DNA of 5,660 bases from UBA4416 sp040376995 (GTDB lineage: Bacteria; Bacteroidota; Bacteroidia; B-17B0; Aurantibacillaceae): positions 1 through 5,660 of the forward strand of contig JBEIPP010000189.1 of assembly GCA_040376995.1 (NCBI GenBank). Direction: 5' to 3'. Made by a program: the position numbers and the translations under genes. Under the pieces are notes generated by a model. The model saw only the letters and a program-made list of their open reading frames with translations, was not told where the DNA came from and did not search any database. Of the stretch, positions 1 through 5,660 are shown in pieces. Position 1 is the first letter of the stretch; the number at the start of each line of letters is the position of its first letter.

Positions 1-149
1 ACTTAAACATTTTATACTTCTCTAAAAACTATTATCTAAACTAATAAGTTATAAAACGCATCATTTTTTAGACTAATAAATCAATTTGATAGATTAAAAA
101 AAAACCAGTTATACGGATTTAGTATAATTTAGCTCAAATTTCAATTATA
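1..149. other. AT-rich non-coding leader upstream of the thioredoxin-like gene
   Basis: I see no gene here. Stop codons interrupt the frames I followed, and the frame of the downstream gene is closed by a TAG at 120-122, which supports the ATG at 150 as the real start. A short imperfect palindrome (ATCAA-T-TTGAT, 80-90) is present, but such sequences are common in DNA this AT-rich. The promoter of the following gene presumably lies here, yet I found no clean TAnnTTTG box. The closest match is TAATTTAG at 125-132, which has one mismatch and no properly spaced TTG. Confidence 0.6.
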
Positions 150-764
150 ATGAAGAAGGGCTTTATATTTTTTGTACTATTAGTGGCTTGTGGTTTTTTA
201 TTGTCGTTTATTAATACTGCTTCGGATCCACAACTTGGATTAACTGCTCCAATACCAATGGCAGATGAAAAAATGAAAGATGTAAGTGGTAAAGAAGTGT
301 CATTAAATAACACAAAAACATCAAAAGGATTATTAGTTATTTTTTCATGTAATACTTGCCCATACGTAAAATTAAGTGAATCTCGTATTAAAGAATTATC
401 AGATGAATGTTTAAAATATGGGATAGGCTGTATTATTATTAATAGTAACGAAGCGCAACGGGCCGATGAAGACAGCTTTGATTCTATGGTAAAATATGCT
501 TTTGCTCAAAAATTCACTTGCGCTTATGTAGTAGATGTGAATTCAAAAATAGCTGATGCTTTTGGCGCTAAAAGTACTCCACAATGTTTCTTATTTAACC
601 CTAAAGGATTAATATATAAAGGCGCTATTGATGATAATGTAAAAGATCCATCTTTAGTAAAAGTTCATTATTTAAAAGATGCTATTGATGCTTTAAATAG
701 AAATGAAATACCAAAATTACAAGAAACAAAATCTATAGGTTGCACTATTAAACGTGTTGAATAA
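150..764 (+). CDS. Exported thioredoxin-fold (redoxin/AhpC-TSA-like) family protein
   Basis: This is a 204-residue thioredoxin-superfamily protein, probably a thiol-disulfide oxidoreductase or peroxiredoxin-like protein acting outside the cytoplasm. Its partner and substrate cannot be read from the sequence. A hydrophobic N-terminus (about residues 4-21, after MKK) is an export signal or membrane anchor. The redox site is C67-N-T-C70, followed by P-Y-V-K, at the end of a hydrophobic strand. The expected cis-proline is P144 in S-T-P-Q-C. The tail S-I-G-C198-T-I-K matches the conserved end (GCSIK-like) of a family whose active site reads CNxCPYV, so I assign that family rather than classical TrxA. 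The start is fixed by an in-frame stop at 120-122, and there is no Shine-Dalgarno sequence. The protein is cysteine-rich for an exported one (C14, 67, 70, 87, 94, 124, 146, 198). L-V-A-C14 resembles a lipobox, but the hydrophobic run continues past it. The gene stands alone and converges on frr. Confidence 0.82.
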   Translation: MKKGFIFFVLLVACGFLLSFINTASDPQLGLTAPIPMADEKMKDVSGKEVSLNNTKTSKGLLVIFSCNTCPYVKLSESRIKELSDECLKYGIGCIIINSNEAQRADEDSFDSMVKYAFAQKFTCAYVVDVNSKIADAFGAKSTPQCFLFNPKGLIYKGAIDDNVKDPSLVKVHYLKDAIDALNRNEIPKLQETKSIGCTIKRVE

Positions 765-792
765 ATTATAAACCACTAAAACTTCATTCAAC

Positions 793-830
793 AAAAAAAA
801 TCCATGATGCCAAAATATCATGGATTTTTT
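793..830. terminator. Bidirectional intrinsic terminator between the thioredoxin-like gene and frr
   Basis: A perfect inverted repeat pairs TCCATGAT (801-808) with ATCATGGA (817-824) around an 8-base loop. It is flanked by eight A (793-800) and six T (825-830), which extend the stem and supply a U-tract on whichever strand is read. It sits in the 85-bp gap between two convergent genes (stops at 764 and 850), exactly where a shared terminator is expected. Confidence 0.9.
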
Positions 831-849
831 ATTTTAAATCTTAAACTAA

Positions 850-1410
850 TTAAACTGTTAAAATTTCTTTTTCTTTTTGTTCTAAATGTTTTTCACATTT
901 AGATACAAATTCATCTATTATAGTTTGCATTTTGGTTTCTCCACCTTTTGCTTCATCTTCAGGTAAACCAGCTTTTTGTAAGGCTTTGATTTTATCAATA
1001 GATTCTTTACGTATAGTTCTTAGTCCTACTTTTGCATCTTCGCCTGCAGCTTTAGAAGTTTTCACTAAATCCTTACGACGATCTTCTGTTAATGGTGGAA
1101 CAATAATACGAATCAAAATACCATCATTTTGAGGGTTAAATCCTAAGTTAGCTGCTTGAATAGCTTTTTCAATAGGTGTTAACATTGTTTTTTCCCAAGG
1201 TTGAACTAAAATAGTTCTAGAATCTTGAGTATTAACACTTGCTACGTTACTTAATGGAGTTCTAGCACCATAATAATCTACCATCACATTATCCAACATG
1301 GCTGGATTTGCTTTTCCTGCACGAATTTTTGATAATTCAGACTCTAAATGAGAAATCGTTTTCTCCATTTGTGATTTTGCACTCTCTAATATTGTTTTAA
1401 TATCGCTCAT
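850..1410 (-). CDS. frr: Ribosome recycling factor (RRF)
   Basis: This cytoplasmic factor acts with EF-G to split the post-termination 70S ribosome and release mRNA and tRNA. The 186-residue length matches the usual 185 or so. The helical domain I begins at the N-terminus with the family signature I-R-A-G-K-A-N-P (29-36). It is followed by the YYG turn (46-48) and the domain II beta sandwich, which includes the N-D-G-I-L-I-R segment (97-101 region). The return helices carry L-T-E-D-R-R-K (107-113), R131-T-I-R134-K (the arginine cluster that binds 23S rRNA) and a lysine/glutamate-rich C-terminal helix. The ATG at 1410-1408 gives the standard M-S-D-I start. The gene lies 61 bp downstream of thyA on the same strand with no hairpin between them, so cotranscription is plausible. 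In many bacteria frr follows pyrH, but here it follows thyA. It ends at the shared bidirectional terminator. Confidence 0.97.
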   Translation of the reverse strand: MSDIKTILESAKSQMEKTISHLESELSKIRAGKANPAMLDNVMVDYYGARTPLSNVASVNTQDSRTILVQPWEKTMLTPIEKAIQAANLGFNPQNDGILIRIIVPPLTEDRRKDLVKTSKAAGEDAKVGLRTIRKESIDKIKALQKAGLPEDEAKGGETKMQTIIDEFVSKCEKHLEQKEKEILTV

Positions 1411-1471
1411 AATTCAAATTTGGGTAAAGTTAATTGTATTTGGATGATTGATGAAATTTTATTCTACTTTT

Positions 1472-2266
1472 TTATACGGCAACCTCAGCTTTAATATGTG
1501 GATGCGGATCATAATTTTCTAATGTAAAATCTTCAATTTTAAAATCAAAAATAGATTTCACATTTGGATTTATTTTCATTGTTGGTAATGGCCTAAAATC
1601 TCTAGTCAATTGCAATTTAGCTTGTTCAATATGATTAGAGTATAAATGAGCGTCACCCAATGTGTGAACAAAATCACCTAATTGTAAATCGCAAACTTGC
1701 GCTACCATCATCATCAACACAGCGTAAGAAGCAATATTAAAAGGCACTCCTAAAAATATATCGGCACTTCGCTGATATAACTGACAACTTAATTTGCCGT
1801 TAGCAACATAAAATTGAAAAAATGCGTGACATGGCGGTAATTTCATATTATTAATATCAGCCACATTCCAAGCACTTACAATTAATCTTCTTGAATCAGG
1901 ATAATTTTTAATCATATCAATTACTTGAGATATCTGATCAACATGTTTACCATCTGGTGTTGGCCAATTACGCCATTGATAACCATAAACAGGACCTAAA
2001 TTTCCGTCAGCATCTGCCCACTCGTCCCAAATACGAACTCCATTATCCTTTAGATATTTAATATTTGTATCTCCTTTTAAAAACCATAATAATTCATGAA
2101 TAATGGATTTAGTGTGTAGTTTTTTAGTTGTCAATAAAGGAAACCCTTCGGCTAAATTATAACGCATTTGATATCCAAATACACTAATTGTTCCTGTTCC
2201 TGTTCTGTCTTCTTTTTTTACACCATGTTCTAAAACATGACGCATTAAATCGTGGTATTGCTTCAT
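1472..2266 (-). CDS. thyA: Thymidylate synthase (ThyA type)
   Basis: This enzyme converts dUMP to dTMP, with 5,10-methylenetetrahydrofolate as both methyl donor and reductant. The product is 264 residues, the same length as E. coli ThyA, and the catalytic positions fall at the same numbers. These are R21 in E-D-R-T-G-T-G, E58, W80, Y94, the R125-R126 pair that contacts phosphate from the other subunit, nucleophile C146 in L-P-P-C-H, Q165-R166-S167, D169, N177, H207 and Y209. The C-terminal end A-E-V-A-V corresponds to the mobile tail that closes over the site. No insertion or missing residue is seen, so the enzyme should be active and would spare the cell a flavin-dependent ThyX. Neighbours are birA upstream, separated by an intrinsic terminator, and frr downstream. 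The folA (dihydrofolate reductase) gene that often accompanies thyA is not in the window. Confidence 0.98.
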   Translation of the reverse strand: MKQYHDLMRHVLEHGVKKEDRTGTGTISVFGYQMRYNLAEGFPLLTTKKLHTKSIIHELLWFLKGDTNIKYLKDNGVRIWDEWADADGNLGPVYGYQWRNWPTPDGKHVDQISQVIDMIKNYPDSRRLIVSAWNVADINNMKLPPCHAFFQFYVANGKLSCQLYQRSADIFLGVPFNIASYAVLMMMVAQVCDLQLGDFVHTLGDAHLYSNHIEQAKLQLTRDFRPLPTMKINPNVKSIFDFKIEDFTLENYDPHPHIKAEVAV

Positions 2267-2290
2267 TGTAATTTATATAAATACTGTACG

Positions 2291-2324
2291 AAAATAAAAA
2301 TCCTTTCTGCAAAAACAGAAAGGA
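2291..2324 (-). terminator. Intrinsic terminator of birA
   Basis: A 9-bp perfect stem pairs TCCTTTCTG (2301-2309) with CAGAAAGGA (2316-2324) around a six-base loop. Read on the minus strand, it is followed directly by a T-rich run (complement of 2291-2300, nine T in ten bases). On the plus strand no comparable T-run follows, so it works in one direction. It lies 27 bases past the birA stop and separates birA from thyA, making birA a single-gene transcription unit. Confidence 0.88.
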
Positions 2325-2350
2325 CTTATGAATCTTTATTAAAAACTAAT

Positions 2351-3115
2351 TCATATCAAAAATTTAACTTCCTTAATATCAAATTCTTTACGTTCAAGAT
2401 TAGGTAATTCTACTACTAATTTTCCCATCTTAGAAACGCCAAGCATTTTTCCTTGAAATGCTGTTTTATCAAGACTTTCGAAAGCTAAAATTTCATTAAT
2501 TCCATATAAATTATTCAAATACGTTTCGTCAATCAAATCAAACTTCTGCTCTTTTAATTTCAAATACCATTTTTCGAGTTTTTGACAGAATAATTCCAAA
2601 ATCATTTTTCGATCAACATCTTTACTTGCTAATAATTTCAACGAAATAGCAGTCCTTTCAAAATCACCAAACTCAACTTGATTAACGTTTAAGCCTACTC
2701 CAATAACCGAATATTGAATAGAATGTGTAGTAAAGTTATTTTCAATTAAAATGCCCGCAATTTTTCTTTGATTAACCAATATGTCATTAGGCCATTTAAT
2801 TTTAATGTCATATTGGCTATTAGCTAAAATATCAGTCAATACGTCATAAACCGCTAAAGCACTTATTTTACTTAAATAAAAGGTTTTATCGAGACTTAAA
2901 AATTGAGGTTTTAAGATAACGGAAACTGTCATGTTTTGCCCTATTTTGCTAGTCCATAGCGCGCCTCTTTGTCCTTTACCATGGGTTTGATTGTCGGTGT
3001 AAACAATTGTACCTTCAATAGGGTTAACATCCCTTAACAAGTTCATGGCATAAGTATTGGTACTTTCTACCTCGTGTAAAAAAAGCGAATTCTTTCCAAT
3101 AAACAATGTTTCCAT
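2351..3115 (-). CDS. birA: Biotin--[acetyl-CoA-carboxylase] ligase, class I (no DNA-binding domain)
   Basis: This cytoplasmic enzyme makes biotinyl-5'-AMP from biotin and ATP and transfers biotin to the carrier lysine of carboxylases such as AccB. Across its 254 residues the ligase domain shows S18-T19-N20 (substrate entry), the biotin/ATP-binding loop Q-T-H-G-K-G-Q-R-G (43-51, a variant of the GRGRxG motif), K107-W-P-N-D-I (107-112), K118-I-A-G-I-L (catalytic-lysine strand) and G-V-G-L-N-V-N (139-145). A small SH3-like C-terminal domain follows (about 208-254, with G-V-S-K-M-G-K-L). The protein starts directly at the catalytic domain. The winged-helix repressor domain of E. coli BirA is absent, so it should not regulate biotin genes by binding DNA itself. 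It is transcribed divergently from rsfS, with a good TAnnTTTG promoter about 40 bases upstream of its ATG, and ends at its own terminator. Confidence 0.95.
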   Translation of the reverse strand: METLFIGKNSLFLHEVESTNTYAMNLLRDVNPIEGTIVYTDNQTHGKGQRGALWTSKIGQNMTVSVILKPQFLSLDKTFYLSKISALAVYDVLTDILANSQYDIKIKWPNDILVNQRKIAGILIENNFTTHSIQYSVIGVGLNVNQVEFGDFERTAISLKLLASKDVDRKMILELFCQKLEKWYLKLKEQKFDLIDETYLNNLYGINEILAFESLDKTAFQGKMLGVSKMGKLVVELPNLERKEFDIKEVKFLI

Positions 3116-3137
3116 TTAGGCAAAAAGGTTAAATTTG
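3109..3137 (+). promoter_or_regulatory. Predicted rsfS-ftsH promoter (Bacteroidota type)
   Basis: TAAATTTG at 3130-3137 is a perfect TAnnTTTG -7 box reading toward rsfS. The -33 position is weak. TTT at 3109-3111 lies 18 bases upstream and would fall inside the first codons of birA, but no true TTG is present. Transcription would start near 3142-3144, giving a leader of about 50 nt. The -7 box is clear from the sequence and the rest is inference. Confidence 0.5.
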
Positions 3138-3150
3138 TTGCTTATAGCAA
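3138..3150. repeat. Small dyad between the two divergent -7 boxes
   Basis: TTGCT (3138-3142) and AGCAA (3146-3150) form an inverted repeat around a three-base spacer. It occupies the gap between the rsfS -7 box (ends 3137) and the birA -7 box (begins 3154), across both predicted start sites. The half-site TAGCA recurs directly at 3172-3176 and 3178-3182. It could be an operator for a dimeric regulator, but the arms are short and chance is a real alternative. Confidence 0.3.
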
Positions 3151-3153
3151 AAA

Positions 3154-3187
3154 CAAAAGTAAAAAACGGAATAGCATTAGCAACAAA
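3154..3187 (-). promoter_or_regulatory. Predicted birA promoter (Bacteroidota type)
   Basis: On the minus strand, TACTTTTG (complement of 3161-3154) matches the Bacteroidota -7 consensus TAnnTTTG at all six fixed bases. TTTGTTG (complement of 3187-3181) supplies the -33 element, with 19 bases between its last TTG and the -7 box, inside the known 17-23 range. Transcription would start near 3147-3149 and leave a leader of roughly 33 nt before the birA ATG. This is inferred from consensus and position only. Confidence 0.7.
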
Positions 3188-3192
3188 AAAAT

Positions 3193-3753
3193 ATGGCAAA
3201 ATTACCAGTAAAAAAATCAGCGACTAAAAAAGCAACTCCAACTAAAAAATCTGCTCCTAAAAAGGCAGCTGCTAAAAAGGTGGTTAAAAAACCTTTAACT
3301 GAAAAAGAAGAGTTGCAAAAAGAAGCGAATCGCATTGCTAATACCGAAAATAAAAAGAAAGTTTCGAGTGGCGCTAAGCGTCCAAAAAAAACAGCAACAA
3401 AAGCTCAAACAACCAGTTTGTTAGATGCAATTGTTGAAGGCATGCAAGAGAAAAAAGCAAAAAACATTACCATTATTAATTTAATTGGTTTAGAACATCG
3501 TGTGGCAGATTACTTTGTGATTTGTGATGCTGATAGTACAACTCACGTAAATGCTATTGCCGATACACTTGAAGAATCAGTTATTAAAAAAACTGGCGAA
3601 AAACCTTATCATAGTGAGGGGCATCAAAATGCTGAATGGATTTTAGTTGATTACGTAAATATCGTAGCACATGTATTTATGCGTGAAACTCGCGAATTTT
3701 ACAATATCGAAGGTCTTTGGGCCGACGGGGAAATAACAACCATTGCAGATTAA
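3193..3753 (+). CDS. rsfS: Ribosome silencing factor RsfS with a lysine/alanine-rich N-terminal tail
   Basis: RsfS (Iojap/DUF143 family) binds protein uL14 of the large ribosomal subunit and blocks joining of the small subunit, lowering translation when nutrients are scarce. The core domain covers about residues 73-180. It shows the family blocks D-Y-F-V-I-C-D-A-D-S (106-115), H-V-N-A-I-A-D (118-124), the E-G-H-Q-N-A-E-W-I-L-V-D-Y segment (142-154) and F-Y-N-I-E-G-L-W (169-176). The usual Bacteroidota protein is near 120 residues. This one has 186 because of a roughly 72-residue tail containing 22 Lys, 2 Arg and only 5 Glu. The first half repeats K-K-S-A, K-K-A and A-A-A-K-K units with prolines, as in histone H1 tails, so the tail probably binds rRNA or DNA. 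The frame is continuous, and the next Met (M84) lies inside the core domain, so the ATG at 3193 is preferred. A TTG at codon 41 is a less likely start. The gene is first in an operon with ftsH, 36 bp downstream. Confidence 0.92.
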   Translation: MAKLPVKKSATKKATPTKKSAPKKAAAKKVVKKPLTEKEELQKEANRIANTENKKKVSSGAKRPKKTATKAQTTSLLDAIVEGMQEKKAKNITIINLIGLEHRVADYFVICDADSTTHVNAIADTLEESVIKKTGEKPYHSEGHQNAEWILVDYVNIVAHVFMRETREFYNIEGLWADGEITTIAD

Positions 3754-3789
3754 AACAAAAATTAAAACTATACGTTATATAATCTTATT

Positions 3790-5660
3790 ATGAGCGACGA
3801 ACAAGAAAATACTAGCAATAAAAATAGCGAACCTACTCCTATTCAATCACCAGAAGAAGAACGAAAAAAGCAGTTCGAAAAAATGAAAGATCGTTTTGGA
3901 AAAAAACCTTCTAACCCTTTTGGTGCCCCAAATAATTCTGGCGGGAATGGTGGAAATAGTTTCTATTGGATTTACGGTTTAGTTATCGTTGGTCTTTTAG
4001 GTTTTGTGTTTTTTGGACAAGACTTTGAAGGAAGAGTTTACGAAGTAGATCAAACTCGTTTTGAGCAAAACATGTTAGCCAAAGGCGATGTTAGAGAAAT
4101 TGTGATTGTTAACGAGAAAATTGCAGAAATTACAATTAATCTTGATAGTTTAAAATTACCACGTTATTTCGAACCAGATAAATCAGGAAAATTAGTTCAA
4201 TTGTTTCCAAATCCAAAGAGCACTCCTGGTCCTCATTTTAAATTATCAATTGCTGACAAAAAAGATTTTATTGAGCAGGTTCGTAAAATTCAAGAACTTG
4301 CCAACATACCTTTAAATTTCCGTGTTTCTCCAACTCGCGAAGACAGAACAGAATGGAGCGATCATTTAGGTTGGATGTTACCAATTGCCATTATGGTTGT
4401 TCTTTGGATTGTGATGATGCGAAGAATGGGTGGTGGTGGAAGCGGTGGCGCAGGACAAATTTTCAACATCGGAAAATCTAAAGCTGTTTTATTTGATAAA
4501 GACTCCAATGTAAACGTAACATTTAACGATGTTGCTGGTTTAGATGGTGCAAAAGTGGAGATTATGGAAATCGTTGATTTCTTAAAGAACCCGAAAAAAT
4601 ATACCGATTTAGGAGCTAAAATTCCAAAAGGAGCTTTATTAGTTGGTCCTCCAGGAACAGGTAAAACTTTATTAGCTAAAGCCGTTGCTGGCGAAGCAAA
4701 AGTTCCTTTCTTCTCATTATCGGGTTCTGATTTCGTGGAAATGTTTGTTGGTGTTGGTGCTTCTCGTGTGCGTGATTTATTTAAACAAGCAAAAGAAAAA
4801 GCACCTTGTATTATTTTTATTGATGAGATTGATGCCATAGGTAGAGCTCGTGGTAAAAACGCTGCTGCTGGTGGAAACGATGAACGTGAAAATACATTAA
4901 ATCAGTTGTTAACTGAAATGGATGGTTTTGGAACAAATAGTGGTGTTATTATTTTAGCGGCAACTAATCGTGCTGATATTTTAGATAGAGCCTTGATGCG
5001 TGCTGGACGTTTTGATAGACAAATTTATGTGGATATGCCAGATGTTGTTGAGCGTCAGGAAATTTTCAAAGTACATTTAAAGAAAATTAAAATTGATGCA
5101 ACGGTTGATATTGAGTTTTTAGCAAAACAAACACCAGGATTTAGTGGTGCTGATATTGCTAATATTTGTAACGAAGCCGCTTTAATTGCTGCACGTGCCA
5201 ATAAAAAACAAGTGACTAAGCAAGATTTCTTAGATGCTGTAGATAGAATTATAGCAGGTTTAGAAAAGAAAAATAAAATCATTACTCCTGCCGAAAAACG
5301 TGTGATTGCATTTCATGAGGCTGGACATGCTACTGTAAGTTGGATGTGCGAATATGCATCACCTTTAATTAAAGTAACTATTGTACCTCGCGGACGTTCT
5401 TTAGGTGCTGCTTGGTATTTACCAGAAGAAAGACAAATTACAACTACTGAGCAAATTGTAGATGAAATGTGTGCTACTTTAGGTGGTCGTGCAGCAGAAG
5501 AAATTATCTTCGGAAAAATTTCAACTGGAGCTTTAAGCGATTTAGAAAAAATTACTCGTCAAGCATATGCAAGTATTGTATATTACGGTTTAAATGACAA
5601 AATTGGTAACGTAAGTTATTATGATAGTTCAGGACAAAGCGAATACAGTTTCAATAAACC
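3790..5660 (+). CDS. ftsH: ATP-dependent zinc metalloprotease FtsH (3' end beyond the window)
   Basis: This membrane-anchored hexameric AAA+ protease degrades misassembled membrane proteins and selected cytosolic regulators. From the ATG at 3790 the frame is open to the window edge (623 codons), so the stop and probably a few tens of residues are missing. In order: a hydrophilic cytoplasmic N-terminus (1-56), TM1 (about 57-76), a periplasmic domain (77-192), TM2 (about 193-210) and a Gly-rich linker (214-222). The AAA module has Walker A G-P-P-G-T-G-K-T (286-293), pore loop F319-V-G, Walker B I-I-F-I-D-E-I-D (341-348) and a second region of homology with arginine fingers R404 and R407. The peptidase has the zinc site H509-E-A-G-H513 and the third ligand D584 in S-D-L-E-K. 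All key residues are present. The N-terminal stretch before TM1 is far longer than in E. coli, where TM1 begins almost at once. It follows rsfS by 36 bp with no terminator, so the two are probably cotranscribed. Confidence 0.97.
   Translation, partial: MSDEQENTSNKNSEPTPIQSPEEERKKQFEKMKDRFGKKPSNPFGAPNNSGGNGGNSFYWIYGLVIVGLLGFVFFGQDFEGRVYEVDQTRFEQNMLAKGDVREIVIVNEKIAEITINLDSLKLPRYFEPDKSGKLVQLFPNPKSTPGPHFKLSIADKKDFIEQVRKIQELANIPLNFRVSPTREDRTEWSDHLGWMLPIAIMVVLWIVMMRRMGGGGSGGAGQIFNIGKSKAVLFDKDSNVNVTFNDVAGLDGAKVEIMEIVDFLKNPKKYTDLGAKIPKGALLVGPPGTGKTLLAKAVAGEAKVPFFSLSGSDFVEMFVGVGASRVRDLFKQAKEKAPCIIFIDEIDAIGRARGKNAAAGGNDERENTLNQLLTEMDGFGTNSGVIILAATNRADILDRALMRAGRFDRQIYVDMPDVVERQEIFKVHLKKIKIDATVDIEFLAKQTPGFSGADIANICNEAALIAARANKKQVTKQDFLDAVDRIIAGLEKKNKIITPAEKRVIAFHEAGHATVSWMCEYASPLIKVTIVPRGRSLGAAWYLPEERQITTTEQIVDEMCATLGGRAAEEIIFGKISTGALSDLEKITRQAYASIVYYGLNDKIGNVSYYDSSGQSEYSFNK

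Noticed and set aside
82..132. Possible promoter of the thioredoxin-like gene (TTTG at 85-88, TAATTTAG at 125-132)
   Set aside because: The -7 box has a mismatch and the spacing of 36 bases is far outside the 17-23 range. A nearer candidate starting at 112 (TACGGATT) matches poorly.
932..1132. 66-codon plus-strand open frame inside frr
   Set aside because: It is fully antisense to a well-conserved frr gene, has no recognisable protein features, and is explained by the codon use of the opposite strand.
3754..3789. Possible separate ftsH promoter in the rsfS-ftsH gap
   Set aside because: The 36-bp gap is AT-rich but has no TAnnTTTG box and no hairpin, so cotranscription with rsfS is the simpler reading.
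4426..4458. Gly-rich low-complexity stretch after TM2 of FtsH as a possible repeat or insertion
   Set aside because: A glycine-rich linker between TM2 and the AAA domain is normal in FtsH. The frame is unbroken and the flanking motifs are correctly spaced.
4362..4838. 158-codon minus-strand open frame inside ftsH
   Set aside because: It lies opposite TM2 and the Walker A/B region of ftsH. Its Ser/Pro/Thr-rich translation is typical of a shadow of a conserved AAA+ gene, and no promoter or domain supports it.
5055..5282. 75-codon minus-strand open frame inside ftsH
   Set aside because: It is antisense to the lid of the FtsH AAA domain. The apparent hydrophobic start is a by-product of lysine- and asparagine-rich codons read backwards.

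Overview
The window looks like ordinary chromosomal housekeeping DNA from a low-GC (about one third G+C) member of the Bacteroidota. Three things support this. The start codons lack Shine-Dalgarno sequences. The shared birA/rsfS intergenic region carries Bacteroidota-type TAnnTTTG -7 boxes. The arrangement of birA divergent from rsfS-ftsH is one I associate with that phylum. No mobile element, tRNA, rRNA, CRISPR array or phage gene is visible, and I see no new defence or metabolic system.

Layout: positions 1-149 are a non-coding AT-rich leader. A plus-strand gene (150-764) encodes an exported thioredoxin-fold protein with a C-x-x-C site. It converges on a minus-strand block across a bidirectional hairpin terminator (793-830). 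Read in the direction of transcription, the minus-strand block is birA (biotin protein ligase, 3115-2351), a strong intrinsic terminator, thyA (thymidylate synthase, 2266-1472) and frr (ribosome recycling factor, 1410-850). On the plus strand, from a compact 77-bp divergent promoter region, come rsfS (ribosome silencing factor, 3193-3753) and ftsH (membrane AAA+ zinc protease, from 3790). ftsH is cut by the right edge of the window before its stop codon.

How the genes relate: frr and rsfS both act on the ribosome, in post-termination recycling and in blocking subunit joining. FtsH handles quality control of membrane and cytosolic proteins. BirA activates biotin-dependent carboxylases for fatty acid synthesis, and ThyA makes dTMP. 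They are growth-linked core functions rather than one pathway.

The points most worth a second look are: the roughly 70-residue lysine/alanine-rich, histone-H1-like tail on RsfS; the face-to-face birA and rsfS promoters, whose predicted transcripts start within a few bases of each other around a small dyad; and the absence of a recognisable thyA promoter in the short space after the birA terminator.
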